A DNA stretch of 64,000 bases, taken from NCBI RefSeq assembly GCF_900168045.1, contig NZ_FUYY01000006.1, positions 107,431-171,430 of the forward strand. Direction: 5' to 3'. Positions 28,338-37,188 of this stretch are shown here, piece by piece. The position numbers and the translations under genes were made by a program. Source of the stretch: Salegentibacter holothuriorum (GTDB taxonomy: Bacteria; Bacteroidota; Bacteroidia; Flavobacteriales; Flavobacteriaceae). The notes under the pieces were generated by a model. The model worked only from the letters and a program-made list of their open reading frames with translations. It ran no database searches and had not been told where the DNA came from. Positions within the stretch are counted from its first letter, which is position 1. Each line of letters starts with the position of its first letter.

Positions 28338-28748
28338 ATGAAAAAATTAATGTTTTGCTTTTTTCTATTAATCGGCAGTTTCGCATTTGCCCAAAACGAT
28401 GTAGAGGTAAAAGGAAATACGGTTACCGTAAAAGAAAAAGCACCAATATGGCCGGGATGTGAATCCAGTGAGGATCAAAAAAAATGTTTCAATCAACAAT
28501 TAATGAAACATGTGAAGAACAATTATAAATATCCTCGTAATGCCGAGGGGGAATTTATAAGAGGAAAGGTGGTTGTTAAAATGCATATAGACGAAAATGG
28601 TAAAACGGTAGTAACCTCCGTAAAAGGAGATCAAAAACCGGTTATTGCCGCAGTAGAAAATATGCTAAAAAAAATGCCTGAAATGAAGCCGGGCACTCGT
28701 GGTGGCAAACCCACTAAAATAAGTTACACCCTACCGTTAAATCTATAG
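28338..28748 (+). CDS. Secreted TonB C-terminal-domain protein, copy 2
   Basis: 136 residues with a signal peptide (about 1-18, SFAFAQ). It repeats the plan of the previous gene: PIWPGCESSEDQKKCFNQQL, then RGKVVVKMHIDENGKTV and a basic end. A tandem duplicate that has diverged in charge (copy 1 more acidic, copy 2 more basic). A terminator follows at 28819. Confidence 0.8.
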   Translation: MKKLMFCFFLLIGSFAFAQNDVEVKGNTVTVKEKAPIWPGCESSEDQKKCFNQQLMKHVKNNYKYPRNAEGEFIRGKVVVKMHIDENGKTVVTSVKGDQKPVIAAVENMLKKMPEMKPGTRGGKPTKISYTLPLNL

Positions 28749-28811
28749 GAAGCAAGATATACTTTAACTTGCCGTTAACTACCTTAGGTTTCAGACCGAA
28801 CGAAAAAATTG

Positions 28812-28819
28812 TAAATTTG
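28812..28819 (+). promoter_or_regulatory. -7 box candidate before egtB
   Basis: TAAATTTG fits TAnnTTTG. Its last base is the first base of the hairpin that abuts the egtB start, so the start of transcription would fall inside the hairpin. Confidence 0.35.
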
Positions 28820-28850
28820 AGTGGTACCCAAAAAAGTACCACTCTTTTTT
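28819..28850 (+). terminator. Terminator/attenuator hairpin touching the egtB start codon
   Basis: GAGTGGTAC (28819-28827) and GTACCACTC (28836-28844) form a 9-bp stem followed by TTTTTT, and the egtB ATG comes directly after at 28851. Confidence 0.8.
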
Positions 28851-30014
28851 ATGCAATCACAAGAACAATTACTCGATTTTTTTAATGAAACCAGAGCCCA
28901 TTCTGAACTTATTTGTTCCTTTTTGGAAACTGAAGATTATGTGGTGCAACCTATAGAAGATGTTTCTCCTCCAAAATGGCATCTTGGGCATACCACCTGG
29001 TTTTTTGAGGAATTTGTTTTAAAACCTAATGTAAAGAACTATCAACTTTTTGATGAGAATTCGGCTTACGTTTTTAATAGTTATTACGAAAGCGTAGGCG
29101 ATAAAGTGATTAGAACCAATCGCGGTAATTTATCACGCCCAACCGTAGCCTGGGTTTACGAATATCGAAATTATGTTTCTAAAGCGATGCAGCAATTTCT
29201 GAAAGAGAAGAAAATTTCAGAAAAACTATGCGGTATTATAGAGATTGGGTGCCACCACGAAAAACAACACCAGGAACTTTTATTAACCGATATAAAATAT
29301 ATTCTGGGAAACAATCCTTTATTTCCTGAATACAACGATCAATTTAAAGAAAACCCTATCCAGGATTTTAAACAGGAATGGATTTCTATTTCTGAAGGCG
29401 TTTACGAAGTTGGCCATAAATCTGATGACTTTTGTTATGACAATGAGCAGGGCGTTCATAAGGTTTACCTCAATGATTATAAAATTTCGAATAAACTGGT
29501 TACCAATGCCGAGTTTATAGAATTTATGGAAGCAGGAGCTTATAAAGATGTATTACTGTGGCACGCTGAAGGCTGGGATTGGGTGAATTCTAATAATATA
29601 GAAACGCCATTTTACTGGCATAAAGTTGATGGAGAATGGCATCAATACACACTAAACGGATTTAAGAAACTAATTCCTGAAGCCCCGCTAAGTCACATTT
29701 CTTATTTTGAAGCTTTTGCCTTTGCACAGTGGAAAGGTTTAAGATTACCTACCGAATTTGAATGGGAAACAGCACAGCAATATTTTAAATGGGGAGATCG
29801 CTGGGAATGGACAGAAAGCGCTTATTCCCCCTACCCTAATTACAAAAAGCCTGAAGGTGCGCTTGGCGAATACAATGGCAAATTTATGGTGAATCAAAAA
29901 GTTCTTCGGGGAGCTTCAGTAGCCACTTCTCAAAACCATACCCGCCCCACCTATCGCAATTTTTTTCATCCGCATTTACGCTGGCAGTTCACAGGATTAA
30001 GACTGGTCAAATAA
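28851..30014 (+). CDS. egtB: Ergothioneine biosynthesis sulfoxide synthase EgtB
   Basis: 387 residues from ATG 28851; a longer frame from GTG 28821 would run through a terminator hairpin and is rejected. The DinB-like N-terminal domain carries the iron ligands His47 (KWHLGHTTWF) and His136/His140 (GCHHEKQHQE). The C-terminal FGE-sulfatase domain includes LRLPTEFEWETA and NHTRPTYRNFFHPHLRWQFTGLRL. It joins hercynine to a thiol donor using O2. egtD follows 13 bp later. Confidence 0.94.
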   Translation: MQSQEQLLDFFNETRAHSELICSFLETEDYVVQPIEDVSPPKWHLGHTTWFFEEFVLKPNVKNYQLFDENSAYVFNSYYESVGDKVIRTNRGNLSRPTVAWVYEYRNYVSKAMQQFLKEKKISEKLCGIIEIGCHHEKQHQELLLTDIKYILGNNPLFPEYNDQFKENPIQDFKQEWISISEGVYEVGHKSDDFCYDNEQGVHKVYLNDYKISNKLVTNAEFIEFMEAGAYKDVLLWHAEGWDWVNSNNIETPFYWHKVDGEWHQYTLNGFKKLIPEAPLSHISYFEAFAFAQWKGLRLPTEFEWETAQQYFKWGDRWEWTESAYSPYPNYKKPEGALGEYNGKFMVNQKVLRGASVATSQNHTRPTYRNFFHPHLRWQFTGLRLVK

Positions 30015-30027
30015 CCAATATACTTAC

Positions 30028-30996
30028 ATGAAAACCACACCAACTACGTTTCAAACGGCTTTTGAGGAAGACGTTTATAAAGGCCTAACCAGCTTTCCTA
30101 AATATCTACTTTCCAAATATATTTATGATCAAAAAGGCGATAAACTTTTTCAGCAAATAATGGCCATGCCGGAATATTACCTCACCAATTGTGAGTTAAA
30201 TATCCTAAAACACCATAAAGCAGCAATTGCCGAAATCATCAATACGAAAGGCGGATTTGACCTTATCGAATTGGGAGCCGGGGACGGTAAAAAAACCAAG
30301 ATTCTTTTGCAACATTTGGTAGATAAAAAATATGATTTTAATTATTTACCTATAGATATTAGTCAGCACGTATTAGAAGAACTAGAAAATTCTTTAAAGA
30401 ATGAAATACCCGAAGTAAATGTAAAAATTCAACAGGGCACTTATTTTAAAACCCTGGAGAACCTGGCTGGTTATAGCAATAGAAGAAAGGTGATTTTGTT
30501 TTTAGGCAGTAATATTGGAAACCTTTTACATGAAAATGCTATAGAATTTCTTAGGAATATTCAGCACGCCATGCATCAGGATGACAAGCTTTTTATGGGG
30601 TTTGACCAGAAAAAAGATCCTCAAAATATTTTAGATGCTTACAACGACAAGACTGGCATTACTGAAGCTTTCAATAAGAATTTACTGGCACGAATCAATA
30701 AGGAATTAGACGCAGATTTTAATCTGGATAATTTTAAACACTGGGAGGCTTATGATCCGGAAAGCGGAACTGCTAAAAGCTACTTAGTAAGCAAAGCACA
30801 TCAAAAAGTAACAATCAAAAAGCTAGAGTTGGAAGTAAATTTTGATGCCTGGGAAAGCATACATACCGAAATTTCCCAGAAATACGATGATGCAGTAGTA
30901 GAATGGCTGGCCAAAGAAGCCGGTTTAGAAATTGAAACCAGCTTTCAAGATCAGGAAAACTGGTATAAAAATTATATTTTCAGGAAGAAAAATTAA
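30028..30996 (+). CDS. egtD: L-histidine N-alpha-methyltransferase EgtD
   Basis: 322 residues. SAM-binding ELGAGDGKKTKILL, the substrate-loop region YYLTNCELNIL and FLGSNIGNLLHENA are typical of EgtD (DUF2260-type). It trimethylates histidine to hercynine, the substrate of EgtB. Its last four bases overlap the 3' end of the convergent PLP-enzyme gene. Confidence 0.94.
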   Translation: MKTTPTTFQTAFEEDVYKGLTSFPKYLLSKYIYDQKGDKLFQQIMAMPEYYLTNCELNILKHHKAAIAEIINTKGGFDLIELGAGDGKKTKILLQHLVDKKYDFNYLPIDISQHVLEELENSLKNEIPEVNVKIQQGTYFKTLENLAGYSNRRKVILFLGSNIGNLLHENAIEFLRNIQHAMHQDDKLFMGFDQKKDPQNILDAYNDKTGITEAFNKNLLARINKELDADFNLDNFKHWEAYDPESGTAKSYLVSKAHQKVTIKKLELEVNFDAWESIHTEISQKYDDAVVEWLAKEAGLEIETSFQDQENWYKNYIFRKKN

Positions 30997-32078
30997 ATCC
31001 CGAATTCCTTAATTTCTTTTATCAGTAAATCCAGCTCTTTTTCGGTATTAAAATAATGGAAACTTACACGTACTCCCTCCCCTCTTTGGGATACAATAAT
31101 CTGTTTGCTTCTTAAATGCTGGAATAACTTATCTCCTCCTTTAATGTTAAAGATCGAGGAATGTGCATTTCGTTTTACCACGCTTTCTTCCAGTAAATCC
31201 ATTTTAGTGAATTCAGCTTTGGCTTTGGCGCTTAAAGATTCAATTCTTGAGGAAATCTCGGTTAATCCAATTTTATTGATCAGTTTTAGGGCCTCGGCTA
31301 AACTTCCGTAATTTAAAGTATCCTGATGCCCGGGTTCAAATTTGCCTATAAAATTACCTTCGTGGGCTTTGTATTTTCCCTGTAAGGAACCAAATCCTAA
31401 AGTTTTTGGGGCGATTTTACCCTGCACGCCATCTTTAAAAAGCATAAAAGCATTTCCATAACCGGCATTCAACCACTTATAAGTGCTGCAAATAAGTACG
31501 TCCAATCCGCTTTCTTCAAAATTATAAGCTTCTGTTCCGCAAAATTGGGTTCCATCGGCAAAAAATAAAGTTTCAGGATATTTTTGCTTTAGCTTTTTTA
31601 TAAAATCAAGTTCTATTTTTATCCCATTAATATACTGCACAATACTAAAAGCAAAGAAATCGGGTTGTTGTTTTTCAAAAGCTTCAGTTATATTTTTTTC
31701 CAGGTTTTGGTCAATTTCAGCATAAGAAATCTGAAAATCCCTGGATTCTACTGCCCAGTTTAGTGATGGATAGTCGTTTTCCAGTAAAAGTGCTTTTTGA
31801 GGTTTTTTAAGCCCTTCCAATAGGGTATTAAATCCATACGAAAAATTGGGCACCAAAGCCACCTTTGAAGGCTCGCAGTTAAAAAATTCCCCCACCAATT
31901 CACGTGTTTCGGTTAAAGCATCGGCCTGTTTGTCTTTAAAAACACTTCCGCCAATAAGAAAATCCAAATCGTGATTTTGCCTAAACTCCCAAACCGATTC
32001 TGGCAATAAACCAGATGCTGCCGTATTTAAGTAAGTATATTGCTCCAATACTGGAAAGCCTTTTCTTAAATTCTCCAT
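30993..32078 (-). CDS. Class V aminotransferase / cysteine desulfurase-like PLP enzyme
   Basis: 361 residues. The PLP lysine is Lys201 in STYKWLNAGYG; FADGTQFCG holds the cofactor Asp. Class V members include cysteine desulfurases, kynureninase-like enzymes and the EgtE C-S lyase. Position next to egtB-egtD makes a C-S lyase role an attractive inference, but it is on the opposite strand and not in the same operon, so this is not proved. Confidence 0.8.
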   Translation of the reverse strand: MENLRKGFPVLEQYTYLNTAASGLLPESVWEFRQNHDLDFLIGGSVFKDKQADALTETRELVGEFFNCEPSKVALVPNFSYGFNTLLEGLKKPQKALLLENDYPSLNWAVESRDFQISYAEIDQNLEKNITEAFEKQQPDFFAFSIVQYINGIKIELDFIKKLKQKYPETLFFADGTQFCGTEAYNFEESGLDVLICSTYKWLNAGYGNAFMLFKDGVQGKIAPKTLGFGSLQGKYKAHEGNFIGKFEPGHQDTLNYGSLAEALKLINKIGLTEISSRIESLSAKAKAEFTKMDLLEESVVKRNAHSSIFNIKGGDKLFQHLRSKQIIVSQRGEGVRVSFHYFNTEKELDLLIKEIKEFGI

Positions 32079-32107
32079 AATCCTGTGTAAATTGTTAACG
32101 AAAACTG

Positions 32108-32115
32108 TAAATTTG
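32108..32115 (+). promoter_or_regulatory. -7 box for the 2TM/folA cluster
   Basis: TAAATTTG, about 26 bp before the ATG at 32142. No TTG at the expected distance. Confidence 0.4.
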
Positions 32116-32141
32116 GAATAGACACTAAAGTACTTCTAATT

Positions 32142-32639
32142 ATGTTTTCTAAAAAGAAAAACACTTCCAAACTCGATGCAGAGCAACGTGAGCTATACGA
32201 AAATGCTCGTAAACGTACCCTTCAGAAAAAAAGGCTATTCCAGCATTTTATTATTTTTTTAATAGGTGCTGTATTCTTCATTGTATTAAATGTAGTAATT
32301 GGTTATCAGGAACATTTTATGCCGCTTGGTTATAATTGGTTTGTTTGGGCGATTTTGATATGGGCCTTTATACTATTAGCGCATATATTTAATGTTTTTA
32401 TCACGAATAAATTTTTAGGAAAAGAATGGCAGGATAAACAAATGACCAAACTGGTACAGAAACAAAAAGAGAAGATCGCTAAAATGCAAACCCAGGTAGA
32501 GAAAGATTTTCCTGCAAACTCACCCCATAAAGAAACTATTCCAGAACCGGAAAACAAGCCGGAATTAAAAGCAGAGAACGAACGATTTAAACCTAAATCT
32601 AAAGATTCAGAAGACCTGGATCAACCTTACAATACTTAG
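32142..32639 (+). CDS. 2TM domain membrane protein
   Basis: 165 residues. A basic N-terminus is followed by two hydrophobic helices (about 37-57 and 69-90) matching the 2TM domain, then a charged, likely coiled-coil C-terminus. In Flavobacteriia this domain often also precedes LytTR/histidine kinases; here it is alone. folA begins 4 bp later, so they are co-transcribed. Function unknown. Confidence 0.8.
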   Translation: MFSKKKNTSKLDAEQRELYENARKRTLQKKRLFQHFIIFLIGAVFFIVLNVVIGYQEHFMPLGYNWFVWAILIWAFILLAHIFNVFITNKFLGKEWQDKQMTKLVQKQKEKIAKMQTQVEKDFPANSPHKETIPEPENKPELKAENERFKPKSKDSEDLDQPYNT

Positions 32640-32643
32640 ACAT

Positions 32644-33126
32644 ATGATTACAATGATTGCCGCAGCTGCGGAAAATAATGCTCTGGGAAAAGACCAGGAT
32701 CTTGTTTGGCACCTACCAGACGACTTTAAGCGTTTTAAAAAACTTACTACCGGGCATCATATAATTATGGGCAGGAAAACCTTTGAAACTTTTCCAAAAC
32801 CGCTGCCAAACCGTACCCACATCATACTTACTAAAAAAGACAATTATCTAAAAAAAGATGCTATAGTCACCTCTTCTTTAGAGAAAGCGCTGGAATTTGC
32901 CAAAAATGATGAACAGCCTTTTATTATTGGCGGAGGAGAAATTTATAAGTTAGGGATGGAGCTTGCCCAGAAGATAGAGCTTACCCGGGTGCATGGCACA
33001 TTTGAAGCCGATACTTTTTTTCCGGAAATAGATGAGGAAATATGGGAATTGGTAGCTGAAGAATTTCATCCTAAAGATGATAAACACAACTACGCGTTTA
33101 CGTATCTTACCTATGTTAGAAAATAA
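32644..33126 (+). CDS. folA: Dihydrofolate reductase
   Basis: 160 residues. IAAAAENNALGKDQDLVWHLPDD is the Met20-loop region with the catalytic Asp in LPDD; IMGRKTFETF and FIIGGGEIYKL bind NADPH. It regenerates THF consumed by ThyA, encoded 5 kb upstream. The fructosamine kinase gene starts inside its 3' end (14-nt overlap). Confidence 0.95.
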   Translation: MITMIAAAAENNALGKDQDLVWHLPDDFKRFKKLTTGHHIIMGRKTFETFPKPLPNRTHIILTKKDNYLKKDAIVTSSLEKALEFAKNDEQPFIIGGGEIYKLGMELAQKIELTRVHGTFEADTFFPEIDEEIWELVAEEFHPKDDKHNYAFTYLTYVRK

Positions 33127-33964
33127 CATTTTAAATAAAATAGCCGAAGAGCATAACCTTAAAAACGCGAAATTTAACCGACTTACCGGCGGTGATATCA
33201 ATGATGTTTTCCTAATTACTGCAGGTGATAAAAAACAGGTGGTAAAAATAAATAATGCTGAAAAATTCCCCGGAATGTTTGCCGCTGAAAAAGCCGGGCT
33301 GGAAGCTCTTCACAAACCAAAAGTAATTGATGTTCCTAATGTTTTGGGAATGGGTGAAATCGAAAATACTTCATATTTACTTTTGGAATACAAGGAAAGT
33401 GCCGCGAAATCATCCACTTTCTGGAAAGATTTTGGTAAGCAAATGGCCGCTTTGCATAAAATCACCTCAGAAGAATTCGGTTTTCATCAGGATAATTATA
33501 TTGGTAGTCTTCCACAGAAAAATAAGTCCACTAAATCAGCTGTAGATTTCTATATTTCTCAACGTCTGGAACCTCAGTTCAAGCTAGCAAAAGATACCGG
33601 TTATGATCTGGGTGTCACTAAATCATTCTTTAGAAATATTTCAGAAATAATTCCAGATGAAAAACCGGCTTTGATTCACGGTGATCTATGGGGCGGTAAT
33701 TATTTGGTAAATGGAAATGGTGATCCCTGCCTTATAGATCCTGCCACAGCTTTTGCTCCACGTGAAATGGATCTTTCTATGATGCAACTTTTTGGCGGAT
33801 TTGATAAGGAGTTATTCAAAATCTATGAAAAAGAATTTCCTTTAGAATCGGGGTTTGAAGAACGAATTCCGCTTTGGCAACTTTACTATTTATTGGTTCA
33901 TCTTAACCTTTTTGGTGCTGGATACAAACCCCAGGTTACGAGTATTATTAAGCAATACAGGTAA
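33113..33964 (+). CDS. Fructosamine kinase family protein
   Basis: 283 residues from ATG 33113, chosen because LENNILNKIAEEHNLK aligns with the family start while the 12 extra codons upstream lie in the folA reading region. APH-like kinase fold: LTGGDINDVFLI, the ATP Lys in VVKIN, catalytic loop IHGDLWGGNYL, metal Asp in LIDPATAF. It phosphorylates ketosamines on glycated proteins for repair. Confidence 0.9.
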   Translation: MLENNILNKIAEEHNLKNAKFNRLTGGDINDVFLITAGDKKQVVKINNAEKFPGMFAAEKAGLEALHKPKVIDVPNVLGMGEIENTSYLLLEYKESAAKSSTFWKDFGKQMAALHKITSEEFGFHQDNYIGSLPQKNKSTKSAVDFYISQRLEPQFKLAKDTGYDLGVTKSFFRNISEIIPDEKPALIHGDLWGGNYLVNGNGDPCLIDPATAFAPREMDLSMMQLFGGFDKELFKIYEKEFPLESGFEERIPLWQLYYLLVHLNLFGAGYKPQVTSIIKQYR

Positions 33965-34067
33965 TTTCACAATTCTTAACAGGACACTTTATTCTTTTAG
34001 GAGTTTATTAGCGCAGATAGGCGTGGATACTCATTACATTCAAACTTCCAACTTAAACTAAAAACAA

Positions 34068-34568
34068 ATGAGTACTGAAAATTTGAATAAAGACGAAGCT
34101 TTGGATAAAATGAAGTCTATGGTAAAAGACATTAAAACCTGTATGTTCGTTACAGACTTCGGCAACAAACCCTTAAGTGCCGTACCAATGACCACCAAAG
34201 AGATAGATAAAGAAGGAAATATCTGGTTTTTTAGCAGGTTAGATAGCGACCATAATGGAGATATCGCCAAAGATAACGATGTGCAACTTTTATATAGTGA
34301 CACCTCAGATATGGAATTTATAAGTATTTACGGTAAAGCGAGCATAGAAACCAATGAAGGTGTTTTGAAGGAATTCTACCATAAAATGGATGATGCCTGG
34401 TTTGACGGAGTAGATGACCCTAATTTAACGGCTATAAAAGTAGTTCCTAAAGAAGCTTACTTTTGGGATAACAAACAAAACAAATTTGTGACCTTTCTAA
34501 AAATAGGAGCTGCAGCAATAACGGGTGATCAAAAAGATATTGGTGAAAAAGGAAAGCTAGACCTTTAA
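34068..34568 (+). CDS. Pyridoxamine 5'-phosphate oxidase-like (general stress protein 26 type)
   Basis: 166 residues. Split-barrel flavin fold with RPL-less start (DIKTCMFVTDFGNKPLSAVPM), IWFFSRLDSDHNGDI and VVPKEAYFWD. This matches Pyridox_ox_2/GSP26 proteins, which bind FMN or F420-like cofactors; the substrate is unknown. It stands alone between a promoterless gap and a terminator. Confidence 0.85.
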   Translation: MSTENLNKDEALDKMKSMVKDIKTCMFVTDFGNKPLSAVPMTTKEIDKEGNIWFFSRLDSDHNGDIAKDNDVQLLYSDTSDMEFISIYGKASIETNEGVLKEFYHKMDDAWFDGVDDPNLTAIKVVPKEAYFWDNKQNKFVTFLKIGAAAITGDQKDIGEKGKLDL

Positions 34569-34587
34569 AATATTATGTTTTTCAATG

Positions 34588-34628
34588 AAAAGACCTCCTA
34601 GCAAGTCAATTGTTATGAGGTCTTTTTT
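34588..34628 (+). terminator. Intrinsic terminator
   Basis: AAAAGACCTC pairs with GAGGTCTTTT, followed by more T; 19-nt loop. Confidence 0.8.
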
Positions 34629-34666
34629 ATTATTTCTATTTTAGCCGAATCTAAATTGAAAAAATT

Positions 34667-35548
34667 ATGAACGCATATATTTTTCCCGGCCAGGGAGCGC
34701 AGTTTTCAGGAATGGGTTTAGACCTTTTTGAACAATCTGCTAAGGCACAGGAACTTTTTAAGAAAGCCAATGCAATTTTAGGCTTTTCAATTACCGATAT
34801 TATGTTTGAAGGATCTGCCGAAGATCTAAAACAAACCAAAGTTACTCAACCGGCGGTTTTTTTACATTCTGTTATTTTGAGTAAAGTTATGGGTGAAGAT
34901 TTTAAACCAGATATGGTAGCAGGCCATTCACTAGGAGAATTTTCGGCACTTGTAGCCAATAACACGCTTTCTTTCGAAGATGGTTTGAAGCTGGTATATA
35001 AACGCGCTATGGCCATGCAACAGGCTTGCGAATTAGAGCCTTCTACTATGGCAGCAGTTTTAGGCCTGGAAGATGAAGTTGTTGAAGCCGTTTGCGCTGA
35101 AACAGAAGGAGTGGTAGTAGCAGCAAATTATAATTGCCCCGGTCAATTAGTGATATCGGGAGATGTAAAAGCTGTAGAGGCTGCTTGCGAAACTTTAAAG
35201 GAACGCGGTGCAAAACGAGCTATGATCCTGCCTGTTGGAGGTGCTTTTCATTCTCCTTTGATGGAACCAGCTAGAAAAGAGCTGGCTGCAGCGATAGAGA
35301 ATACTACATTCAATATACCTACCTGTCCTATATACCAAAACGTAAGCACGTTTGCGGTAACCGATCCCGAAGAAATAAAGAAAAATCTTGTTTTTCAATT
35401 AACAGCACCGGTAAAATGGACACAAAGTGTTCAAAACATGATGGACGATGGTGCTACTAGCTTTACTGAAGTAGGCCCCGGAAAAGTTTTACAGGGTCTG
35501 GTAAAGAAAATAGACCGAAAAATGGAAACTGCTTCAGCTTCTATTTGA
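34667..35548 (+). CDS. fabD: Malonyl CoA-acyl carrier protein transacylase
   Basis: 293 residues. FPGQGAQFSGMG opens the protein; catalytic Ser88 in GHSLGEF and His195 in GGAFHSPLM; QKT-like Gln/Thr KVTQPAVFLHS. It loads malonyl groups onto ACP for fatty acid synthesis. Not next to other fab genes here. Confidence 0.95.
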   Translation: MNAYIFPGQGAQFSGMGLDLFEQSAKAQELFKKANAILGFSITDIMFEGSAEDLKQTKVTQPAVFLHSVILSKVMGEDFKPDMVAGHSLGEFSALVANNTLSFEDGLKLVYKRAMAMQQACELEPSTMAAVLGLEDEVVEAVCAETEGVVVAANYNCPGQLVISGDVKAVEAACETLKERGAKRAMILPVGGAFHSPLMEPARKELAAAIENTTFNIPTCPIYQNVSTFAVTDPEEIKKNLVFQLTAPVKWTQSVQNMMDDGATSFTEVGPGKVLQGLVKKIDRKMETASASI

Positions 35549-35592
35549 GGCTTAAAAAATTCTTAGAAATAAAGAAGGCTTTTAAAATTAAT

Positions 35593-35654
35593 CGTCATCC
35601 TGAACTTGTTATAGGATCTAACATTTTAGAAGCTGAAACAAGTTCAGCTTGACG
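35593..35654. repeat. Dispersed palindromic repeat, family 1, copy 2
   Basis: 62 bp, same length and ends (CGTCATCCTGAACTTG ... AGCTTGACG) as 15542-15603 with a few substitutions (TTTC to TATA after the first arm). Confidence 0.85.
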
Positions 35655-35710
35655 AAAGAAGTTTATTCCAACCTTTTCGCTTTCTATAGCCCGAAGAAAT
35701 TCCTAAAAGG

Positions 35711-35792
35711 TAAACTACCTCGGGGCAAGCCCACGAGGCATTCATTGGAAACAAATTTTTAATTTCGAAGCAAGCGTCGGGGTATTACACCC
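35711..35792. repeat. Dispersed intergenic repeat, family 2, copy 3
   Basis: TAAACTACCTCGGGGCAAGC and AATTTCGAAGCAAGCGTCGG correspond to the two half-units at 9960-10056; the CTCGATTATCGAG end is lost. Confidence 0.55.
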
Positions 35793-35807
35793 TTTGGCGG
35801 TGCCAAT

Positions 35808-35844
35808 AAAAAATCCTGAAGCTATAAACTTCAGGATTTTTTTT
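35808..35844. terminator. Bidirectional intrinsic terminator
   Basis: AAAAATCCTGAAG pairs with CTTCAGGATTTTT, flanked by A-run and T-run, between convergent genes. Confidence 0.85.
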
Positions 35845-35898
35845 ATGTGTTTACAGACAACTTCTCGACTCCGCTCGAAGTGACAAAGACAAAGAGGT

Positions 35899-37179
35899 TT
35901 ACTTTTTATAGATCTTCCCTTCTTTCATCACAAATTTCACCTCTTTTAAAGTTTCTATATTTACAGTTGGATCTTCATCTACGGCAATGATATCGGCATA
36001 AAAACCTTCAGCGATCTGGCCGATTTGATTTTCCATTTTTAAAATCTTAGCCGCCGTTATTGTAGCACTTTGAATTGCTTCCATTGCCGGCATTCCGGCT
36101 TCAGTCATATACACAAACTCCCGAGCATTTTCTCCGTGTTTAAAAACTCCGGCATCGGTACCAAAAGCAATTCCTACACCTCTTTTATATGCACGCTCAA
36201 ACATTCCCTGTATCTGCGGACCAATTTCCCTGGCTTTTGGTACTACGAGTGCCGGATAATAGTTCTCAATTTCAGCATTTTGAGTTACTTCTTTCCCGGC
36301 TGTAATTGTTGGTACCAAATAAGCATCATGCTCTTTCATCAAATCCATTGTTTCTTCGCTCATTTTCGTGCCGTGCTCAATAGTTTTTACACCGGCCCTT
36401 ATTGCACGCTGCATTCCTTCGTCTCCGTGAGCGTGGGCCGCCACGTGAAAATCATAATCATTAGCTGTTTTTACAATGGCTCTTATTTCCTCTTCGGTAA
36501 ACTGTGGATTGGAGCTACTTTTCGCTACACTCAAAACACCACCGGTAGCCGTAATCTTTATTAAATCGGCTCCATTTTTATAACGCTGGCGAACCGCTTT
36601 AGCAGCATCTTCAGGCCCGTTCACCACACCTTCTTTTGGCCCCGGGTCTCCAGTTAATTTTCTATTCATGCCGTTAGTGGGATCTGCATGTCCTCCGGTT
36701 GTAGCCAAAGATTTACCGGCAGTAAAAATTCTTGGGCCGTCAATTTCACCGCTATTTATCGCATCACGAAGGGCGATATTCACGCCGCTTCCACCTAATT
36801 CCCTAACAGTGGTAAAACCAGCCATTAAAGTTATTTTGGCAAAACCAACCGAACTAAAAGCAGCGTCTGCAGGATCATCTACAAATCGCTCCATATATTT
36901 CTGCGGATTGGTTTCGCTTTCCAGGTGAACGTGCATATCTGTTAATCCCGGTAGCACTGTTTTTGCGCGAAGATCAATTACTGAATCTTTATTACTCTCC
37001 GGATTTACAAATCCATCTTCAACACTTTTAATCCTTTCTTCGGAAACGATAATTGTTTTTTCAGTTAAGACCTTTCCAGATTTGGTATCTACCAACTTCC
37101 CGGCTTGTATATATAAATCCTGAGCCTGAAGCCCCGCAGTTAAGAAAATTCCGAAGCAAAAGATTAAAAGTTTTTTCAT
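35899..37179 (-). CDS. Exported amidohydrolase (imidazolonepropionase-like)
   Basis: 426 residues with a signal peptide (about 1-19, ending LQAQ). Metal motifs: HVH in LPGLTDMHVHLE, the Lys region DLIKITATGG, HAHGDEGMQRAIRAG, IEHGTKM and FGTDAGVFKHGENA. Likely a periplasmic or surface Xaa-Pro-type dipeptidase or related cyclic amidase, as is common for this group. It starts 9 bp after the aminotransferase gene, likely the same operon. Confidence 0.9.
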   Translation of the reverse strand: MKKLLIFCFGIFLTAGLQAQDLYIQAGKLVDTKSGKVLTEKTIIVSEERIKSVEDGFVNPESNKDSVIDLRAKTVLPGLTDMHVHLESETNPQKYMERFVDDPADAAFSSVGFAKITLMAGFTTVRELGGSGVNIALRDAINSGEIDGPRIFTAGKSLATTGGHADPTNGMNRKLTGDPGPKEGVVNGPEDAAKAVRQRYKNGADLIKITATGGVLSVAKSSSNPQFTEEEIRAIVKTANDYDFHVAAHAHGDEGMQRAIRAGVKTIEHGTKMSEETMDLMKEHDAYLVPTITAGKEVTQNAEIENYYPALVVPKAREIGPQIQGMFERAYKRGVGIAFGTDAGVFKHGENAREFVYMTEAGMPAMEAIQSATITAAKILKMENQIGQIAEGFYADIIAVDEDPTVNIETLKEVKFVMKEGKIYKK

Positions 37180-37188
37180 TCTTAAAGA

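Larger units (their letters stand above)
35549..35898. other. 350-bp repeat-filled intergenic region
   Basis: No gene. It holds a family 1 repeat (35593-35654), a family 2 repeat (35711-35792) and a bidirectional terminator (35808-35844), between the convergent fabD and amidohydrolase genes. Confidence 0.7.

Noticed and set aside
28821..28850. Upstream GTG start for egtB adding ten residues
   Set aside because: These codons lie in a terminator hairpin and T-run; the ATG at 28851 gives the usual EgtB start.
36070..36564. 164-codon open frame antisense to the amidohydrolase gene
   Set aside because: No homology-like motifs and complete overlap with a conserved enzyme gene.
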